A stretch of 64,000 bases of DNA from Candidatus Saccharimonadota bacterium (GCA_028289065.1 JAQGHA010000006.1:1-64000); one strand, 5' to 3'. Counted from the first letter of the stretch, positions 50,535-60,974 are shown. The notes: generated by a model from the sequence alone, not told the origin. Numbers and translations are program-made.

Positions 50535-51245
50535 CTATTGATGGCTATCAAGAAAGGCTTGGGTAGCAGCTTTCAGTTCAACAGCTAAGGCTAAAGCTTT
50601 TTGACGGTAGGATTCTTCGCGGTACTCACCAGATTCAATAATCTTGGCTGTATCAATTACTTCGGTATTTATAACTGGATAGAAGTTCTGATTTTCGATC
50701 GGCTTTTGATATTCAACTAGAGCTGTTTTGAAACGGCGTATCTTTTGCTGCAAGTCCATGTCGCCACGACCATCAATTCGCTGCTCCCAAATTTCAAAGC
50801 TTGGTGGTAATAATAATACACACTCAAAACCCGGCGCCTCTTCCATGAACGCTTCCATACCTTGAACATCAATTTCAAGAATTGGCGTCCGGCCGTTATT
50901 TATTACTCTTTCATACGAGGCAATGCTCGTTCCGTAGAGAGTATCTCCGTGTACTAATTTCGCTTCCATATAAGCATTTTCGCCTAATTTCTGTAGAGCG
51001 GTTTGGTCATCGATAAACCAATAATGAACGCCGTTAACTTCATAGCCATTTCCAAATACACGAGGTTTGCGCGTAGTATCAGAAACAACCGGTACATAAG
51101 TACCTGTTTGAGTCAGGTGTTGGGCCATTGTCCCCTTGCCTGCACCAGTTGGACCGGTGATATTTAATGACGGATGTTGGAGCAATAATGCTCGCGCCGT
51201 TTCGGGCATCTTGTAACTATTAATAGCTTCTTCGAGTGGATTCAT
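50535..51245 (-). CDS. Guanylate kinase-like protein
   Basis: 236 residues. GPTGAGKGTMAQHL (about 31-44) is the P-loop, SDTTRKPRVFGNGYEVNGVH (about 55-74) the GMP-binding segment with the Ser/Arg/Glu pattern of guanylate kinase, and ILEIDVQGMEAF (about 121-132) the lid-side strand. Guanylate kinase phosphorylates GMP to GDP. N- and C-terminal extensions make it longer than typical Gmk (about 205), so a specialised GMK-like role cannot be excluded. TACAAT lies 8 nt before the ATG; the gene also follows lepA by 20 nt. Confidence 0.78.
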   Translation of the reverse strand: MNPLEEAINSYKMPETARALLLQHPSLNITGPTGAGKGTMAQHLTQTGTYVPVVSDTTRKPRVFGNGYEVNGVHYWFIDDQTALQKLGENAYMEAKLVHGDTLYGTSIASYERVINNGRTPILEIDVQGMEAFMEEAPGFECVLLLPPSFEIWEQRIDGRGDMDLQQKIRRFKTALVEYQKPIENQNFYPVINTEVIDTAKIIESGEYREESYRQKALALAVELKAATQAFLDSHQ

Positions 51246-51265
51246 ATCTAAGCATTGTACCAGAA

Positions 51266-53044
51266 CTAATCGCGCTTCAACATAACCATGAAGGCTTCAG
51301 ACGGAATATCAACTTTACCAAAACGTTTCATGCGTTTTTTACCTTTAGCTTGCTTAGCTAAAACTTTCTTTTTACGAGATACATCACCACCGTATAAGCC
51401 AGTCGTTACATCCTTACGATAGGCGCTTAAATCTTCACGAGCAATAAACTTTCCACCAATACCCGCTTGTAGGGCAACTTGGAAGTTTTGGCGAGGAATA
51501 ACTTCTTTTAACTTTTTGGTAATTTCACGGCCTAAGCTTTGGGCTTCAGTACGATGAGCCATAATACTTAACGCATCAACCATATTTCCAGCCACATAAA
51601 AATCGATGCGGACTAAATCATCCGAGCGATATTCATCAAGTTCATAGTTGAACGAACCATAGCCACTGGTAACGGATTTTAATTGGTCATAAAAGTCAGT
51701 CAATAAATTAGCTAAAGGTGCTTCAAAACTAATTAAAGCCCGTTCATCAATATAACTTAAGTTAGATTGCATGCCGCGTTTTGAAATAATTAATTGCAAC
51801 ACTGCACCAATATACTTTTGCGGTACAATAATTTCACCTTTAATCCAAGGCTCACTAATACTTTTTATTCGGCTGACATCCGGCAGGTTGCTAGCGCTTT
51901 TAATATCAAGCTCATCACCTGAACTAAGCAAAATCTGGTAGTCAGTTGAGGGGTTGGTAATAACTAAATCAAGGTCGTATTCACGTTCTAGCCGTTCACG
52001 AATAATATCAAGGTGTAACAACCCCAGGAAACCAATTCGAACACCGAAGCCAAGCACCGGTGAGTTTTCAGGCTCAAACTGCAATGCCGAATCACTTAAA
52101 CTAAGTCGTTCAACTGCGTCCTTTAAATCTTGGTAATCATCATTACTAACTGGGAAGAAGCCAGCGTACACGAATGGCTTCACTAACTTATAGCCCGGCA
52201 AGGCTTCGGTGGCGGCATGGCGACGCACAGTTACCGTATCACCAACGCGGGCATCGCGGGTGGTTCGAAGGTTGGTAACAATGTAGCCAATTTCACCGGA
52301 AGCTAGTTCATCTTTCGGGCTCATGCCTGGGCTCAGCGAGCCGACTTCAAGGGCAATGCCAGCTGCACTGGTTGCTAACATATCAATGGCATCGCTTTTT
52401 TTAATATTGCCGTCAATGACGCGAACGTACAAAATAACTCCGCGATAATCATCGTAGTAGCTATCGAAAATAAGGGCTCGAGTTGGGTTAGTTGGTTCAC
52501 CGGTTGGAGCAGCGATTTTTTCAACCACAGCATCTAATACATCAGTTACACCTTCACCAGTTTTCGCGCTAATTTTAATAATGTCTTCTTCCTTACAACC
52601 AAGTAGGTTCATAACTTCCGCACTTACACGTGGAACGTCAGCTGCTGGTAGGTCAATTTTATTCAAAACTGGAATAATAGTTAGATCTGAAGCCATTGCT
52701 AAATACACGTTTGCTAAAGTCTGTGCTTGGATACCTTGTGAAGCGTCAACAACCAACACAGCCCCTTCACAGGCCTGTAGGCTGCGTGAAACTTCATAGC
52801 TAAAGTCAACATGGCCGGGAGTATCAATCAAGTTCAGTTCATGGTCTTTGTAGCTCATGCGTACCGGCGCTAACTTAATAGTAATCCCCTTTTCACGCTC
52901 TAAATCCATGCTATCAAGCAACTGCGATTTCATGTCACGCTTTAATACCGTACCGGTTACCTCAAGCATACGGTCGGCCAACGTCGACTTCCCATGGTCG
53001 ATGTGGGCAATGATACAAAAATTACGAATGTTTGGTTGGTTCAT
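51266..53044 (-). CDS. lepA: Elongation factor 4 (LepA)
   Basis: 592 residues: AHIDHGKSTLADRML (G1), GITIKLAPVRM (G2), DTPGHVDFSYEV (G3), NKIDLPAA (G4), SAKTGEGV (G5), then domain II, the EF-G-like domains and the LepA-specific C-terminal domain (GKFIAREDLSAYRKDVTTGL, basic tail). A ribosome GTPase that back-translocates or rescues stalled ribosomes. The ATG lies 23 nt inside the end of murJ. Confidence 0.98.
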   Translation of the reverse strand: MNQPNIRNFCIIAHIDHGKSTLADRMLEVTGTVLKRDMKSQLLDSMDLEREKGITIKLAPVRMSYKDHELNLIDTPGHVDFSYEVSRSLQACEGAVLVVDASQGIQAQTLANVYLAMASDLTIIPVLNKIDLPAADVPRVSAEVMNLLGCKEEDIIKISAKTGEGVTDVLDAVVEKIAAPTGEPTNPTRALIFDSYYDDYRGVILYVRVIDGNIKKSDAIDMLATSAAGIALEVGSLSPGMSPKDELASGEIGYIVTNLRTTRDARVGDTVTVRRHAATEALPGYKLVKPFVYAGFFPVSNDDYQDLKDAVERLSLSDSALQFEPENSPVLGFGVRIGFLGLLHLDIIRERLEREYDLDLVITNPSTDYQILLSSGDELDIKSASNLPDVSRIKSISEPWIKGEIIVPQKYIGAVLQLIISKRGMQSNLSYIDERALISFEAPLANLLTDFYDQLKSVTSGYGSFNYELDEYRSDDLVRIDFYVAGNMVDALSIMAHRTEAQSLGREITKKLKEVIPRQNFQVALQAGIGGKFIAREDLSAYRKDVTTGLYGGDVSRKKKVLAKQAKGKKRMKRFGKVDIPSEAFMVMLKRD

Positions 53045-54671
53045 CTTTTACTTTCGGTGCTTTATAGAAAAATTTCTGAATACGGTCAATGACAGGTTTT
53101 GCCTCTGGTAACTTAAATAACCAGCAGAACAGTAAGTATGACAGACCTGACACTACGGTGACAAGGGCAAACTTCGGGAAGGTCGCCCAGAAGCTTTGGT
53201 CATCCGCACCTAGTGGGAATACATTCACTGTTACATACGTAATGATTGCCGTAAAGCCAGCGGCGCTCGCCATCCGAACTACCGCACCAACAAATGGCTT
53301 ATCAAACAAACCCTCAATCCGTCGAGACATTACATAAAACAACAACGATACCTCAACTGCTGAAACAATGACGGCTGCCCAGGCCAACCCGTATACTCCC
53401 ATGCCAAGCCCAAGCGTAAACCAGACTGCCAAGGTAATATTTAAACCAATCGTAAATAACGAAATATAGAGCGGCGTCTTTGTGTCCTGATGAGCATAAA
53501 AACTTCGAGCTGAAATAAAGTATACCGAACGGAATAAAATCGATATAGCTAAAATAGCAAAAATACTCGCCATATAAGGGTCACCACCGTTGACGATAAA
53601 GTTAACAATATACCCACGAGCTAGGATAGCCACTACAGTGACGGGCAAAGCAAGCCAAATAATAACCCGTAGAACGGTTTGTAGTTCGCTTTTAAATAAA
53701 TCTGGGCGGCCTTCAGCTAAACGCTCGGTCATCTTTGGGAAAGCAGCCGTGCTAATAGTGACGCCAATTAAGTTAATTGGCATGTACGCCAATGTCGTTA
53801 CCTGTTGATAGGCGTTAACACTACCGGCAACCATGCGAGATGCCAAGTTAGTTTCCACGATACTATTTACATAATCAATACCTTGGTCAAGCGATCGCGG
53901 CGGCAATAAACGGAGCACCTGTCGAAAGCCTTTATTTTTCCAGTAAATTTTAAACCGGTAATCATATCCCATGCCATACAGGCCAAGTGCACTAATAATA
54001 AGTTGCAGGATTGCCCCGAGTACTACACCCAGTGCAACACCCATAATTCCGCCTTCAAACAGTTGCCAACCAAATAAATTAATTCCGTTGGTGAAGAAGA
54101 GCAGTCCGATAATTATACCGATGTTATAAACAACTGGCGCCATCGCAAAGAAAGCAAACCGGCCGACTGCTTGTTGCATACTAGTTATAACTGTAGCAAT
54201 GGCAAATAAGAATGGGCTTACGGCAATAACCCGCATCATACTAACGGCCAATGAGCGGCTTGATTCATCCAAACCTGGACCAACAACATACTGCACCAAT
54301 GGTTGAGCGAATATAATTATCAAAATACTGGCAACGAGTGTCGTAATAGCCATTAAGTTCATCACACTGGTTGAAAGCTCCCAGGCAGATTTCTTATTAC
54401 CAGCACCAAGACGTTGGTTGAATACTGGTATAAAGCTCACACTCAAGGCACCTGACACCAGAATAATGAACATGAAATCTGGTACAGAAAAGGCTACACG
54501 ATAGGCGTCGGCACCAGTTGGATACGTCAGGTAATATGTACTGTTAAAGATACGGTCACGAAACAGCCCAAGCAAGCTTGCAACCAATGATGAGGCTGCA
54601 AGCAAAGATGCCGCTAGTTTAAGCGGCAACTTCCTGTTAGCTCGGGATATCGTAGTACGAAAATTAATCAT
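53022..54671 (-). CDS. murJ: Lipid II flippase MurJ (MviN family)
   Basis: 549 residues with about 14 membrane helices. The N-terminus has LLAASSLVASLLGLFRDRIF, the MurJ/MVF signature region, followed by PDFMFIILVSGALSVSFIPV. The cytoplasmic C-terminal tail is short. Flips lipid II for peptidoglycan assembly. The gene starts 24 nt after ftsH and overlaps lepA. Confidence 0.94.
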   Translation of the reverse strand: MINFRTTISRANRKLPLKLAASLLAASSLVASLLGLFRDRIFNSTYYLTYPTGADAYRVAFSVPDFMFIILVSGALSVSFIPVFNQRLGAGNKKSAWELSTSVMNLMAITTLVASILIIIFAQPLVQYVVGPGLDESSRSLAVSMMRVIAVSPFLFAIATVITSMQQAVGRFAFFAMAPVVYNIGIIIGLLFFTNGINLFGWQLFEGGIMGVALGVVLGAILQLIISALGLYGMGYDYRFKIYWKNKGFRQVLRLLPPRSLDQGIDYVNSIVETNLASRMVAGSVNAYQQVTTLAYMPINLIGVTISTAAFPKMTERLAEGRPDLFKSELQTVLRVIIWLALPVTVVAILARGYIVNFIVNGGDPYMASIFAILAISILFRSVYFISARSFYAHQDTKTPLYISLFTIGLNITLAVWFTLGLGMGVYGLAWAAVIVSAVEVSLLFYVMSRRIEGLFDKPFVGAVVRMASAAGFTAIITYVTVNVFPLGADDQSFWATFPKFALVTVVSGLSYLLFCWLFKLPEAKPVIDRIQKFFYKAPKVKDEPTKHS

Positions 54672-54695
54672 TCAGCCTTACAAAGCCGCACGTAC

Positions 54696-56558
54696 TTAAT
54701 ACTGTGAGGCCTCCTTAGGAAGTTTGGCATCTTTCAAAAGCTCGATAACTCGTTCTTCTTCAACGGTCTCTTCATCAAGCAACGCTTCAGCAAGTTTATC
54801 GAGGCTTTTACGGTTAGCGTTAATAACAACTTCGGCACGCTTAGCTGCTTCTTTAATAAGCTCAGCAACTTCGGCGTCAATCTCACGAGCAGTATCGTCA
54901 CTATAAGGGCGTTCGTGAGTCATTTTATCAAAGACCATTCCGCCATTATCTTCATGGAATACTTGGTCACGAAGTTTCGTACCCATTCCCTGTTCGATAA
55001 TCATGTCGCGAGCAATTTCTGTTGCTTTACGAAGGTCCGAACCAGCACCAGTTGTCACCCGGCCTTGACCGTAAATGATTTTTTCAGCCACACGGCCACC
55101 AAGTGCTCGAGCCAAAATATCTTTGAACTCAATAATACTTGTGTAGCTTCGGTCTTCTGGAGGCAAGAACCATGTCACACCACCGGTACCACCACGAGGA
55201 ATGATAGTCACCTTGTGAACTGGGTCGCTATCCGGAAGGATGTGTCCAACCAAGGCGTGACCAGCTTCATGATAGGCAGTCATGCGCTTTTCTTCTTCGT
55301 TCATAACCTTAGTTTTGCGTTCTGGACCAATCGCAACTTTTTCAAACGCTTCAGTAAGGTCGGCGTTTGAGATTTTTTTGCTATTTCGACGAGCAGCAAT
55401 AATCGCCGCTTCGTTCGCAATATTCGCAAGGTCTGCACCGGATGAACCAGCAGTTTTTGCTGCCAATGAATCAAGTTTAACAGTGTCGTCGACTGGCTTT
55501 GTTTTAAAGTGAACTTTCAAGATAGCTTCACGGTCGCGGCGTTCAGGCAACATAATGTTTGTACGTCGGTCAAAACGGCCTGGACGAAGCAAGGCTGGGT
55601 CAAGAACGTCAGAACGGTTTGTAGCCGCAAGAACGATAACGTTTGTTCCAGTTTCAAAACCATCCATCTCAACAAGAATCTGGTTAAGGGTTTGTTCACG
55701 TTCGTCGTGACCACCACCCATACCGCTACCACGACGACGGCCAACCGCATCAATTTCATCAATGAAGATGATGGCAGGAGAATTCTTCTTTGCTTTTGCA
55801 AACAAGTCGCGAACACGAGAAGCACCAACACCTACAAACATTTCAACAAATTCAGAACCAGAAATGCTGAAGAATGGTACGTTTGCTTCACCAGCAACAG
55901 CCCGTGCGAGCATTGTCTTACCGGTACCAGGGCTACCTACAAGCAGTACTCCCTTTGGAATTTTTGCACCTAAAGCTTCGTACTTTTTAGGGTGTTTCAA
56001 GAAATCTACTACTTCTTCAAGGTCTTGCTTAGCTGAATCGTTACCAGCAATATCGTCAAACACGACTTTCTTTTTGTCGTCACCGTAAAGAATGGCTTTA
56101 GACTTACCGAAACCAAGGGCTTGGTTATTTTGGCCTTGAGCTTGGCGCATCATGAATAGGAAAAATGCTGCAATTAACACCACTGGAATAATGATGATGG
56201 CTAAATTCCAAAGTACGTCACCGGTTGAAGATGGTGGCAAGATTGTTACTTGGGTTTTGGAGTCGGTCTTAAGGCCTTGTTCGTAAATGCTACTTGAAGG
56301 GTCTTTAGTTGAACTCTGGGTTGGAACATCACTTCCTTCAGGGGTAATTTTTAAGTCACTACCTTGAATTTCAATTTTAGTTATTTCACCGGCATTAGCC
56401 CGTTGAGTAACTTCAGAAAGTGGAACTTGCTTTAAGTTATCGTGTGAGCTTGTGAGGGCATATATAATGAGAGCTCCAAAAACGACCACTGCCCAGAAGA
56501 GGGTCAGTCGTAAAATTGTACTCGGTTTTTTCTTTGGTGACGGGGCTTTTGCTGCCAT
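54696..56558 (-). CDS. ftsH: ATP-dependent zinc metalloprotease FtsH
   Basis: 620 residues: membrane helices at about 18-38 and 121-141 flanking a small extracytoplasmic domain; AAA domain with [14 protein letters not shown] (Walker A), [15 protein letters not shown] (Walker B) and the second-region-of-homology [20 protein letters not shown]; protease motif [12 protein letters not shown] (HExGH zinc site). Degrades membrane and regulatory proteins. First gene of an ftsH-murJ-lepA-gmk-like series. An AAAGGAAA ribosome site precedes the ATG. Confidence 0.98.
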   Translation of the reverse strand: MAAKAPSPKKKPSTILRLTLFWAVVVFGALIIYALTSSHDNLKQVPLSEVTQRANAGEITKIEIQGSDLKITPEGSDVPTQSSTKDPSSSIYEQGLKTDSKTQVTILPPSSTGDVLWNLAIIIIPVVLIAAFFLFMMRQAQGQNNQALGFGKSKAILYGDDKKKVVFDDIAGNDSAKQDLEEVVDFLKHPKKYEALGAKIPKGVLLVGSPGTGKTMLARAVAGEANVPFFSISGSEFVEMFVGVGASRVRDLFAKAKKNSPAIIFIDEIDAVGRRRGSGMGGGHDEREQTLNQILVEMDGFETGTNVIVLAATNRSDVLDPALLRPGRFDRRTNIMLPERRDREAILKVHFKTKPVDDTVKLDSLAAKTAGSSGADLANIANEAAIIAARRNSKKISNADLTEAFEKVAIGPERKTKVMNEEEKRMTAYHEAGHALVGHILPDSDPVHKVTIIPRGGTGGVTWFLPPEDRSYTSIIEFKDILARALGGRVAEKIIYGQGRVTTGAGSDLRKATEIARDMIIEQGMGTKLRDQVFHEDNGGMVFDKMTHERPYSDDTAREIDAEVAELIKEAAKRAEVVINANRKSLDKLAEALLDEETVEEERVIELLKDAKLPKEASQY

Positions 56559-56619
56559 AGCGAATTATTTTCCTTTCGGCATTCTAAGAAACGTAGGTGT
56601 ATCTCTATAATTCTACCAG

Positions 56620-57438
56620 TTACAGGCTGAAATGGCGAGTACCGAAACGAACATTTACCCCTGAACCGGCTTCATAGGCACTCCCAGCGGCCGCTGTCTT
56701 GATTGCTAATAAACAACGTATTAACTGGGGTCGAGTAAGGCTTCCACGGGTAATAAAACGTAAACACTCCAAGGCTGCAGCCTGTGGAAGATGGGTAAAA
56801 AGATATCGACTATAGTCCGGACCATCACCCACTAACTTCGCAGCTTCAGTATCAATTTCGGTTTTTAATTGCTTCTGATGGCTATGAAGCGCTCGTAACT
56901 GTCGTTTTGTATCGTGAGTAATGTCAGTCGCTTTAGCGCGTACCCGGTTTCTTAAATAGGCATCACTGGCATTCGTACTATCTTCATGCCATTTTAAGCC
57001 GTTAGCTTGTGCATATTTAATAAGCTGCTGTTTGGGGGTATCTATTAACGGGCGTACGACATCTGAATCAAGCGCCGCCAAACCCCGCCATCCCGTGCCG
57101 CGTTTTAAGTTAATAGCAACAGTCTCTACTAAGTCATCGAGGTGATGGGCAGTGACAATGCGGGCAGTATGTTGCTGTGCAAGTTCACGCAAAAATGCGT
57201 AGCGGCGTTCACGTGCCCAAGCCTCACTGGCTGTGCTACCGAGTTCTTCCCGTTTACCCGCGTACACAAGGCCGTGTTTGTAGGCGAGCGCTGCGACAAA
57301 CCGTGCGTCTTCGGCTGAATCTTCGCGAATGCCATGATCAAAATGGGCCACAATAATTTCATGTCCTGGAACTTTTACCATCATATCCAGCAAAACAACT
57401 GAATCGACTCCCCCACTGACGGCGACAATATATTTCAT
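56620..57438 (-). CDS. tilS: tRNA(Ile)-lysidine synthase (TilS)
   Basis: 272 residues: VAVSGGVDSVVLLDMM (PP-loop, 5-20), VAHFDHGIREDSAEDARFV (about 35-53), TAHHLDDLVETVAINLKRGT and the recognition segment RPLIDTPKQQLIKYA, WHEDSTNASDAYLRNRVR. It converts cytidine-34 of tRNA-Ile(CAU) to lysidine. The C-terminal domain of E. coli TilS is missing, as in short versions. Start overlaps the peroxiredoxin stop by 4 nt. Confidence 0.94.
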   Translation of the reverse strand: MKYIVAVSGGVDSVVLLDMMVKVPGHEIIVAHFDHGIREDSAEDARFVAALAYKHGLVYAGKREELGSTASEAWARERRYAFLRELAQQHTARIVTAHHLDDLVETVAINLKRGTGWRGLAALDSDVVRPLIDTPKQQLIKYAQANGLKWHEDSTNASDAYLRNRVRAKATDITHDTKRQLRALHSHQKQLKTEIDTEAAKLVGDGPDYSRYLFTHLPQAAALECLRFITRGSLTRPQLIRCLLAIKTAAAGSAYEAGSGVNVRFGTRHFSL

Positions 57439-57893
57439 GCTTGCAGTGTCTTCAACTCCGCCACTACTTGTTCACCATGGCCAATTGGCGTTACGCGGCC
57501 ATACACTTTTACAACTTCGCCAGCCGGGTTAATAATAAACGTCTTTCGTAAAATGCCTTCACGGCCAAACATTTTCTTACCCCAGGCACCATATTCATTA
57601 ATAGCAATCGCCTCCGGGTCGGTTAGCAATAAAAAGTTCAGTGAGTACTTCGCTTTGAATTTTTCGTGACTATTAGGGTCATCGCGGCTAATGCCAATAA
57701 TCTCGGCACCCATTTCCGCCAAAGTATCGCGTGAATCCCGCAGACTACAAGCTTCGGCTGTGCAACCGGGTGTGTCGTCGGCTGGGTAAAAATATAAGAT
57801 CACCCATTTTCCCTTGAAGTCTGTCAAGGAATGGTGCTGGCCATCGAGCCCAAGTAAAGAAAAATCTGGAGCAGCATAAGGAGTTTGGTTCAT
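57435..57893 (-). CDS. bcp: Thioredoxin-dependent thiol peroxidase (Bcp/PrxQ)
   Basis: 152 residues. YFYPADDTPGCTAEACSLRD holds the peroxidatic Cys and the resolving Cys five residues later, the 2-Cys PrxQ/Bcp pattern. GISRDDPNSHEKF and WGKKMFGREGILRKTFIIN complete the fold. Reduces hydroperoxides. TATACT ends 6 nt before the ATG (leaderless). Confidence 0.95.
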   Translation of the reverse strand: MNQTPYAAPDFSLLGLDGQHHSLTDFKGKWVILYFYPADDTPGCTAEACSLRDSRDTLAEMGAEIIGISRDDPNSHEKFKAKYSLNFLLLTDPEAIAINEYGAWGKKMFGREGILRKTFIINPAGEVVKVYGRVTPIGHGEQVVAELKTLQA

Positions 57894-57899
57894 TGTTCT

Positions 57900-57930
57900 A
57901 GTATACCTCGCAGAAACGACTTGGTATAAT
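57900..57930. promoter_or_regulatory. Divergent leaderless promoters (bcp and OpgC-like)
   Basis: TATACT on the minus strand (57900-57905) for bcp-tilS and TATAAT on the plus strand (57925-57930) for the GTG at 57938. The intergenic space is 44 nt. Confidence 0.7.
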
Positions 57931-57937
57931 TATTTCT

Positions 57938-59059
57938 GTGTCTGAAGTAACCCAAAAAACATCCAGCCGAATTTTAACTTTCGATATTATGCGCGGGTAC
58001 TTTTTAAGTGTCATTCTTCTTAACCACTTGCAGTATTATCCTAGCCCTTTAGCGTTCTTTACAGGACAGGGATTATTGTACGCATCAACGGCAGAAGGAT
58101 TTTTTGCTGTATCCGGTATTGTACTGGGAATTATTCGCGGGCGAAAATTAATTGAAGCCCCATTTAAAAAGGCAGCCAGCCTACTTTTAAAGAGAAGTTT
58201 TCAGTTATATATTACAAGTATCGTTTTAACCTTACTCTTTACCTTTATTGGATCATTCTTCATTGGTTCAGTAGGCTTGAAGTATGGCATTTTTACAGAC
58301 TGGAATAACTTTGGTGATTTATTATGGAAAACGTTGGCTCTTCAATATACATATGGCTGGGCAGACTTTTTACGCTATTACGCCTTATTCCTCTTTTTTG
58401 CGCCTGCCGCCTTATGGTTACTGAGGAAAGGCTACTGGTACATCGTTGTGGCTATCAGCTTATTTGTATGGTGTCTATTCCCTTTGAGCCCGCTACCACC
58501 AGAAATGTCTCAACCGCTTAGTTGGCAGCTTATCTTCTTTAGCAGCTTTATCATTGGCTACTACTGGCCACAGCTGGTTGAGTATTGGCAAACGTTGTCA
58601 ATTAAAATGCGCAAAGTTATTGGGTTCAGCCTTATTTCAACAGCGATCCTCACAATCATCGCCTCGACCTTATTGGTGTTTCACGCCGAGCTTGGTGGCG
58701 TATTTGCTAGCCAGCTTCAAAGCATTCACCATTCCATCGAGCTAGCGTTCAACAAAGACCGGCTGCCTATTACCCGTATATTCATTGGCGCTATTTGGTT
58801 CTGGGCATTTTTCTGGGTACTACGTAAATATGAAGGCGTTATCGTGAAAAAGGTTGGACGCTTCTTCCTACCTTTGGGCGAAAATTCATTGTATGTATAT
58901 ACAATCCAAGCATTCATTGTTTTCTTCGCTCACCTATTTATTCTTCATCCCAAAGGCTCAGAAAATATATTCATAAATATGGCGCTATCGCTGTCAGCGC
59001 TTGGTTTGGTATGGGTTGCGGTTCGAACTAAATTCTTGATGAAGATTATTCCGCGTTAA
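57938..59059 (+). CDS. OpgC/acyltransferase-type integral membrane protein
   Basis: 373 residues with about ten membrane helices. The N-terminal ILTFDIMRGYFLSVILLNHL (Asp-x-x-Arg-Gly, conserved His) and EGFFAVSGIVLGIIRGRK match the OpgC/acyltransferase-3-like family, which transfers acyl or succinyl groups to extracytoplasmic glycans. The start is GTG, 7 nt after TATAAT. Converges with and overlaps the glycosyltransferase gene by 14 nt, a possible functional pair in surface-glycan modification (inference). Confidence 0.78.
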   Translation: MSEVTQKTSSRILTFDIMRGYFLSVILLNHLQYYPSPLAFFTGQGLLYASTAEGFFAVSGIVLGIIRGRKLIEAPFKKAASLLLKRSFQLYITSIVLTLLFTFIGSFFIGSVGLKYGIFTDWNNFGDLLWKTLALQYTYGWADFLRYYALFLFFAPAALWLLRKGYWYIVVAISLFVWCLFPLSPLPPEMSQPLSWQLIFFSSFIIGYYWPQLVEYWQTLSIKMRKVIGFSLISTAILTIIASTLLVFHAELGGVFASQLQSIHHSIELAFNKDRLPITRIFIGAIWFWAFFWVLRKYEGVIVKKVGRFFLPLGENSLYVYTIQAFIVFFAHLFILHPKGSENIFINMALSLSALGLVWVAVRTKFLMKIIPR

Positions 59060-60620
59060 TACGGTACTGGGTGGCGCGATATGGTTCATTATTCATGAGT
59101 GGGTCAAAATATGTGACGGTTTGAAGCTTCACCCATGAATTATCGTATGGTGCAATGTCGCCTGACAATGCGTCACCGATATACCAAATGACCGGGTGAG
59201 ATTTTGCAAAGGCATTTATATCTTTGATTTTATGCATGTCATTATCTTTTAACATATCTAGTGAACCATAAATATATTCGTTATTAGCATCAATGAAATA
59301 GATAGGGTGTTCATTGGTGGCATAAGGAACAGATTCGTAAAAGTTCCACGGTGTATTGGCTACAATTGGCTCACCCGGTTTACCTTTTACTTGAACTTCT
59401 TTAATAACTTCACGGGTCACAATATGGAAGTTAGTATTCTTGTTATAGTTACCGTATTTATAAACATTGGTAATACCAAAAATCATCATACCCGCAATAA
59501 GCAGAATTGGCAGCGCTCTATATATTGGACGCCATTTTTTACTACCAACAACTAACACAACCGCCAAGAATATCATCAACGCAATAATGGCTGGAATTAA
59601 ATAGCGTTCAACAAATGATGACCTTAGCGGTGGTAAAGAAGTAAAGAAGAGTAGCAACGGTGGCACAAAAGCAATCGCTGAAATGAGTATAAAGTTTGAT
59701 TTTTCAGACCTTGTAAAAGATTTATATACTTTCGGAATCAATACAATCACCAGAATAATGACAGTAATAATAGCGAGCGCTAGCCAACTTTGGGCTTGGC
59801 CATGGTCAAGGTAATAAAAGACATTAGACAGATAGTTTGATGGCGTATCTACCCCTACTGGGCTAATCCAAAAACCAGCTGCTTGCACAACGCCAAGTTG
59901 CTTAGCCATAAAGTACAGCCATGGAAAGAAGACGCCGATGGCTACTATATGTGCTAATATCCATGGTTTCGTAAAGAATTTACCAGCCCACTGCCTAGAA
60001 GTCGCACCTTTTCGATACGTCACCCAAGCTCGCCAAGCCCAGTGCGATAGCCACGCCAAAGCCGTAAAGTAATGAGTCCACATACCAAGGGCTACCAGTA
60101 CACCATAGAACACCCACCAGCGCCGCTGCTTGGACTCAACCGCCTTAACAAGAACATACGTGGCCGATACAATAATAAACGCCGCCATAGTGTACATTCG
60201 AGCCTCGTCGCTGTAACGAACCAACATTGGTGAAAGAATCAAGAATAGTAATGAAACCAGCGCAACCTTGCGACCAAATAAACGCCGCGCTAGGAAGAAG
60301 CTGACGACAATTGTCGCCGCGGCAAAGAATACGCTCATCGATCGCAGCCCAAACTCACCAATACCGAACAGCTCAGTCCAAGCTTTCAACGTCCAGTAAT
60401 ACAGTGGCGGATGAACATCAGTAGCCGTATAGCGAACAATATCCAGATAGTTAAATTGTATTAAGTAAGAACTAAACGCCTCATCAAACCAAATACCAGC
60501 ATTCGTAATGTTAAATAAAGTGATTGTCAGAAAAACCAGTAAAGCTACTGCGAGAAACGCAATATCAACTTTAGGATGTGCTTTCAAAAAGGCGAGGGGT
60601 TTTGCAAGAAATGTATTCAT
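59046..60620 (-). CDS. GT39/ArnT-like membrane glycosyltransferase
   Basis: 524 residues with about eleven membrane helices. IWFDEAFSSYLIQFNYLDIV (Asp-Glu in the first loop) and TDVHPPLYYWTLKAWTELFG are the donor/acceptor motifs of dolichyl/undecaprenyl-phosphate-sugar-dependent GT-C enzymes (PMT_2). Followed by LSPMLVRYSDEARMYTMAAF. Would transfer a sugar from a lipid carrier to a glycan or protein outside the membrane. An AGGGAG ribosome site precedes the ATG. Confidence 0.88.
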   Translation of the reverse strand: MNTFLAKPLAFLKAHPKVDIAFLAVALLVFLTITLFNITNAGIWFDEAFSSYLIQFNYLDIVRYTATDVHPPLYYWTLKAWTELFGIGEFGLRSMSVFFAAATIVVSFFLARRLFGRKVALVSLLFLILSPMLVRYSDEARMYTMAAFIIVSATYVLVKAVESKQRRWWVFYGVLVALGMWTHYFTALAWLSHWAWRAWVTYRKGATSRQWAGKFFTKPWILAHIVAIGVFFPWLYFMAKQLGVVQAAGFWISPVGVDTPSNYLSNVFYYLDHGQAQSWLALAIITVIILVIVLIPKVYKSFTRSEKSNFILISAIAFVPPLLLFFTSLPPLRSSFVERYLIPAIIALMIFLAVVLVVGSKKWRPIYRALPILLIAGMMIFGITNVYKYGNYNKNTNFHIVTREVIKEVQVKGKPGEPIVANTPWNFYESVPYATNEHPIYFIDANNEYIYGSLDMLKDNDMHKIKDINAFAKSHPVIWYIGDALSGDIAPYDNSWVKLQTVTYFDPLMNNEPYRATQYRINAE

Positions 60621-60728
60621 ATTTACTCCCTATATCATACCGTGACAACGGAATTGTCGCAACGACCACTCGACTACTAGAAATATATTTCCGGATATCG
60701 TATAATACCCTAGTCGAACAACACACAT

Positions 60729-60804
60729 CGGGGTGTGGCGCAGTTGATAGCGCGCTCGGTTTGGGACCGAGAGGTCGAAGGTTTGAGTCCTTTCACCCCG
60801 ACCA
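60729..60804 (+). tRNA. tRNA-Pro (anticodon TGG)
   Basis: Acceptor CGGGGTG/CACCCCG, anticodon stem CTCGG/CCGAG with loop TTTGGGA (TGG), encoded CCA. A TATAAT at 60701-60706 is its likely -10. Confidence 0.95.
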
Positions 60805-60812
60805 AATAAAAA

Positions 60813-60830
60813 AGACTACTTCGGTAGTCT
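60813..60830. terminator. Terminator of tRNA-Pro
   Basis: AGACTAC-TTCG-GTAGTCT: 7-bp stem with a stable UUCG-type tetraloop, flanked by A-rich and T-rich tracts. Confidence 0.88.
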
Positions 60831-60858
60831 ATTTTATTTGGTCAAGCGTACAGATTCG

Positions 60859-60899
60859 AACCTTCGACTTTTTGTGGAACACAAAATCAGTCGAAGGTT
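60859..60899. repeat. tRNA-Pro-related inverted repeat
   Basis: A 41-nt hairpin: AACCTTCGACT pairs with AGTCGAAGGTT, and inside it TTTTGTG pairs with CACAAAA across a GAA loop. GTCGAAGGTTTG is also found in the T-arm of the adjacent tRNA-Pro (60774-60785), and an inverted copy (AACCTTCGAC) lies at 60859. The rest of 60831-60974 shows no gene. Confidence 0.6.
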
Positions 60900-60974
60900 T
60901 GGTGACGGAGTGAAATAAAAATGTAGTTCTATATTTTTATGAACGAACGGAAGAGCAGCTTGCTGCGATGTCCT

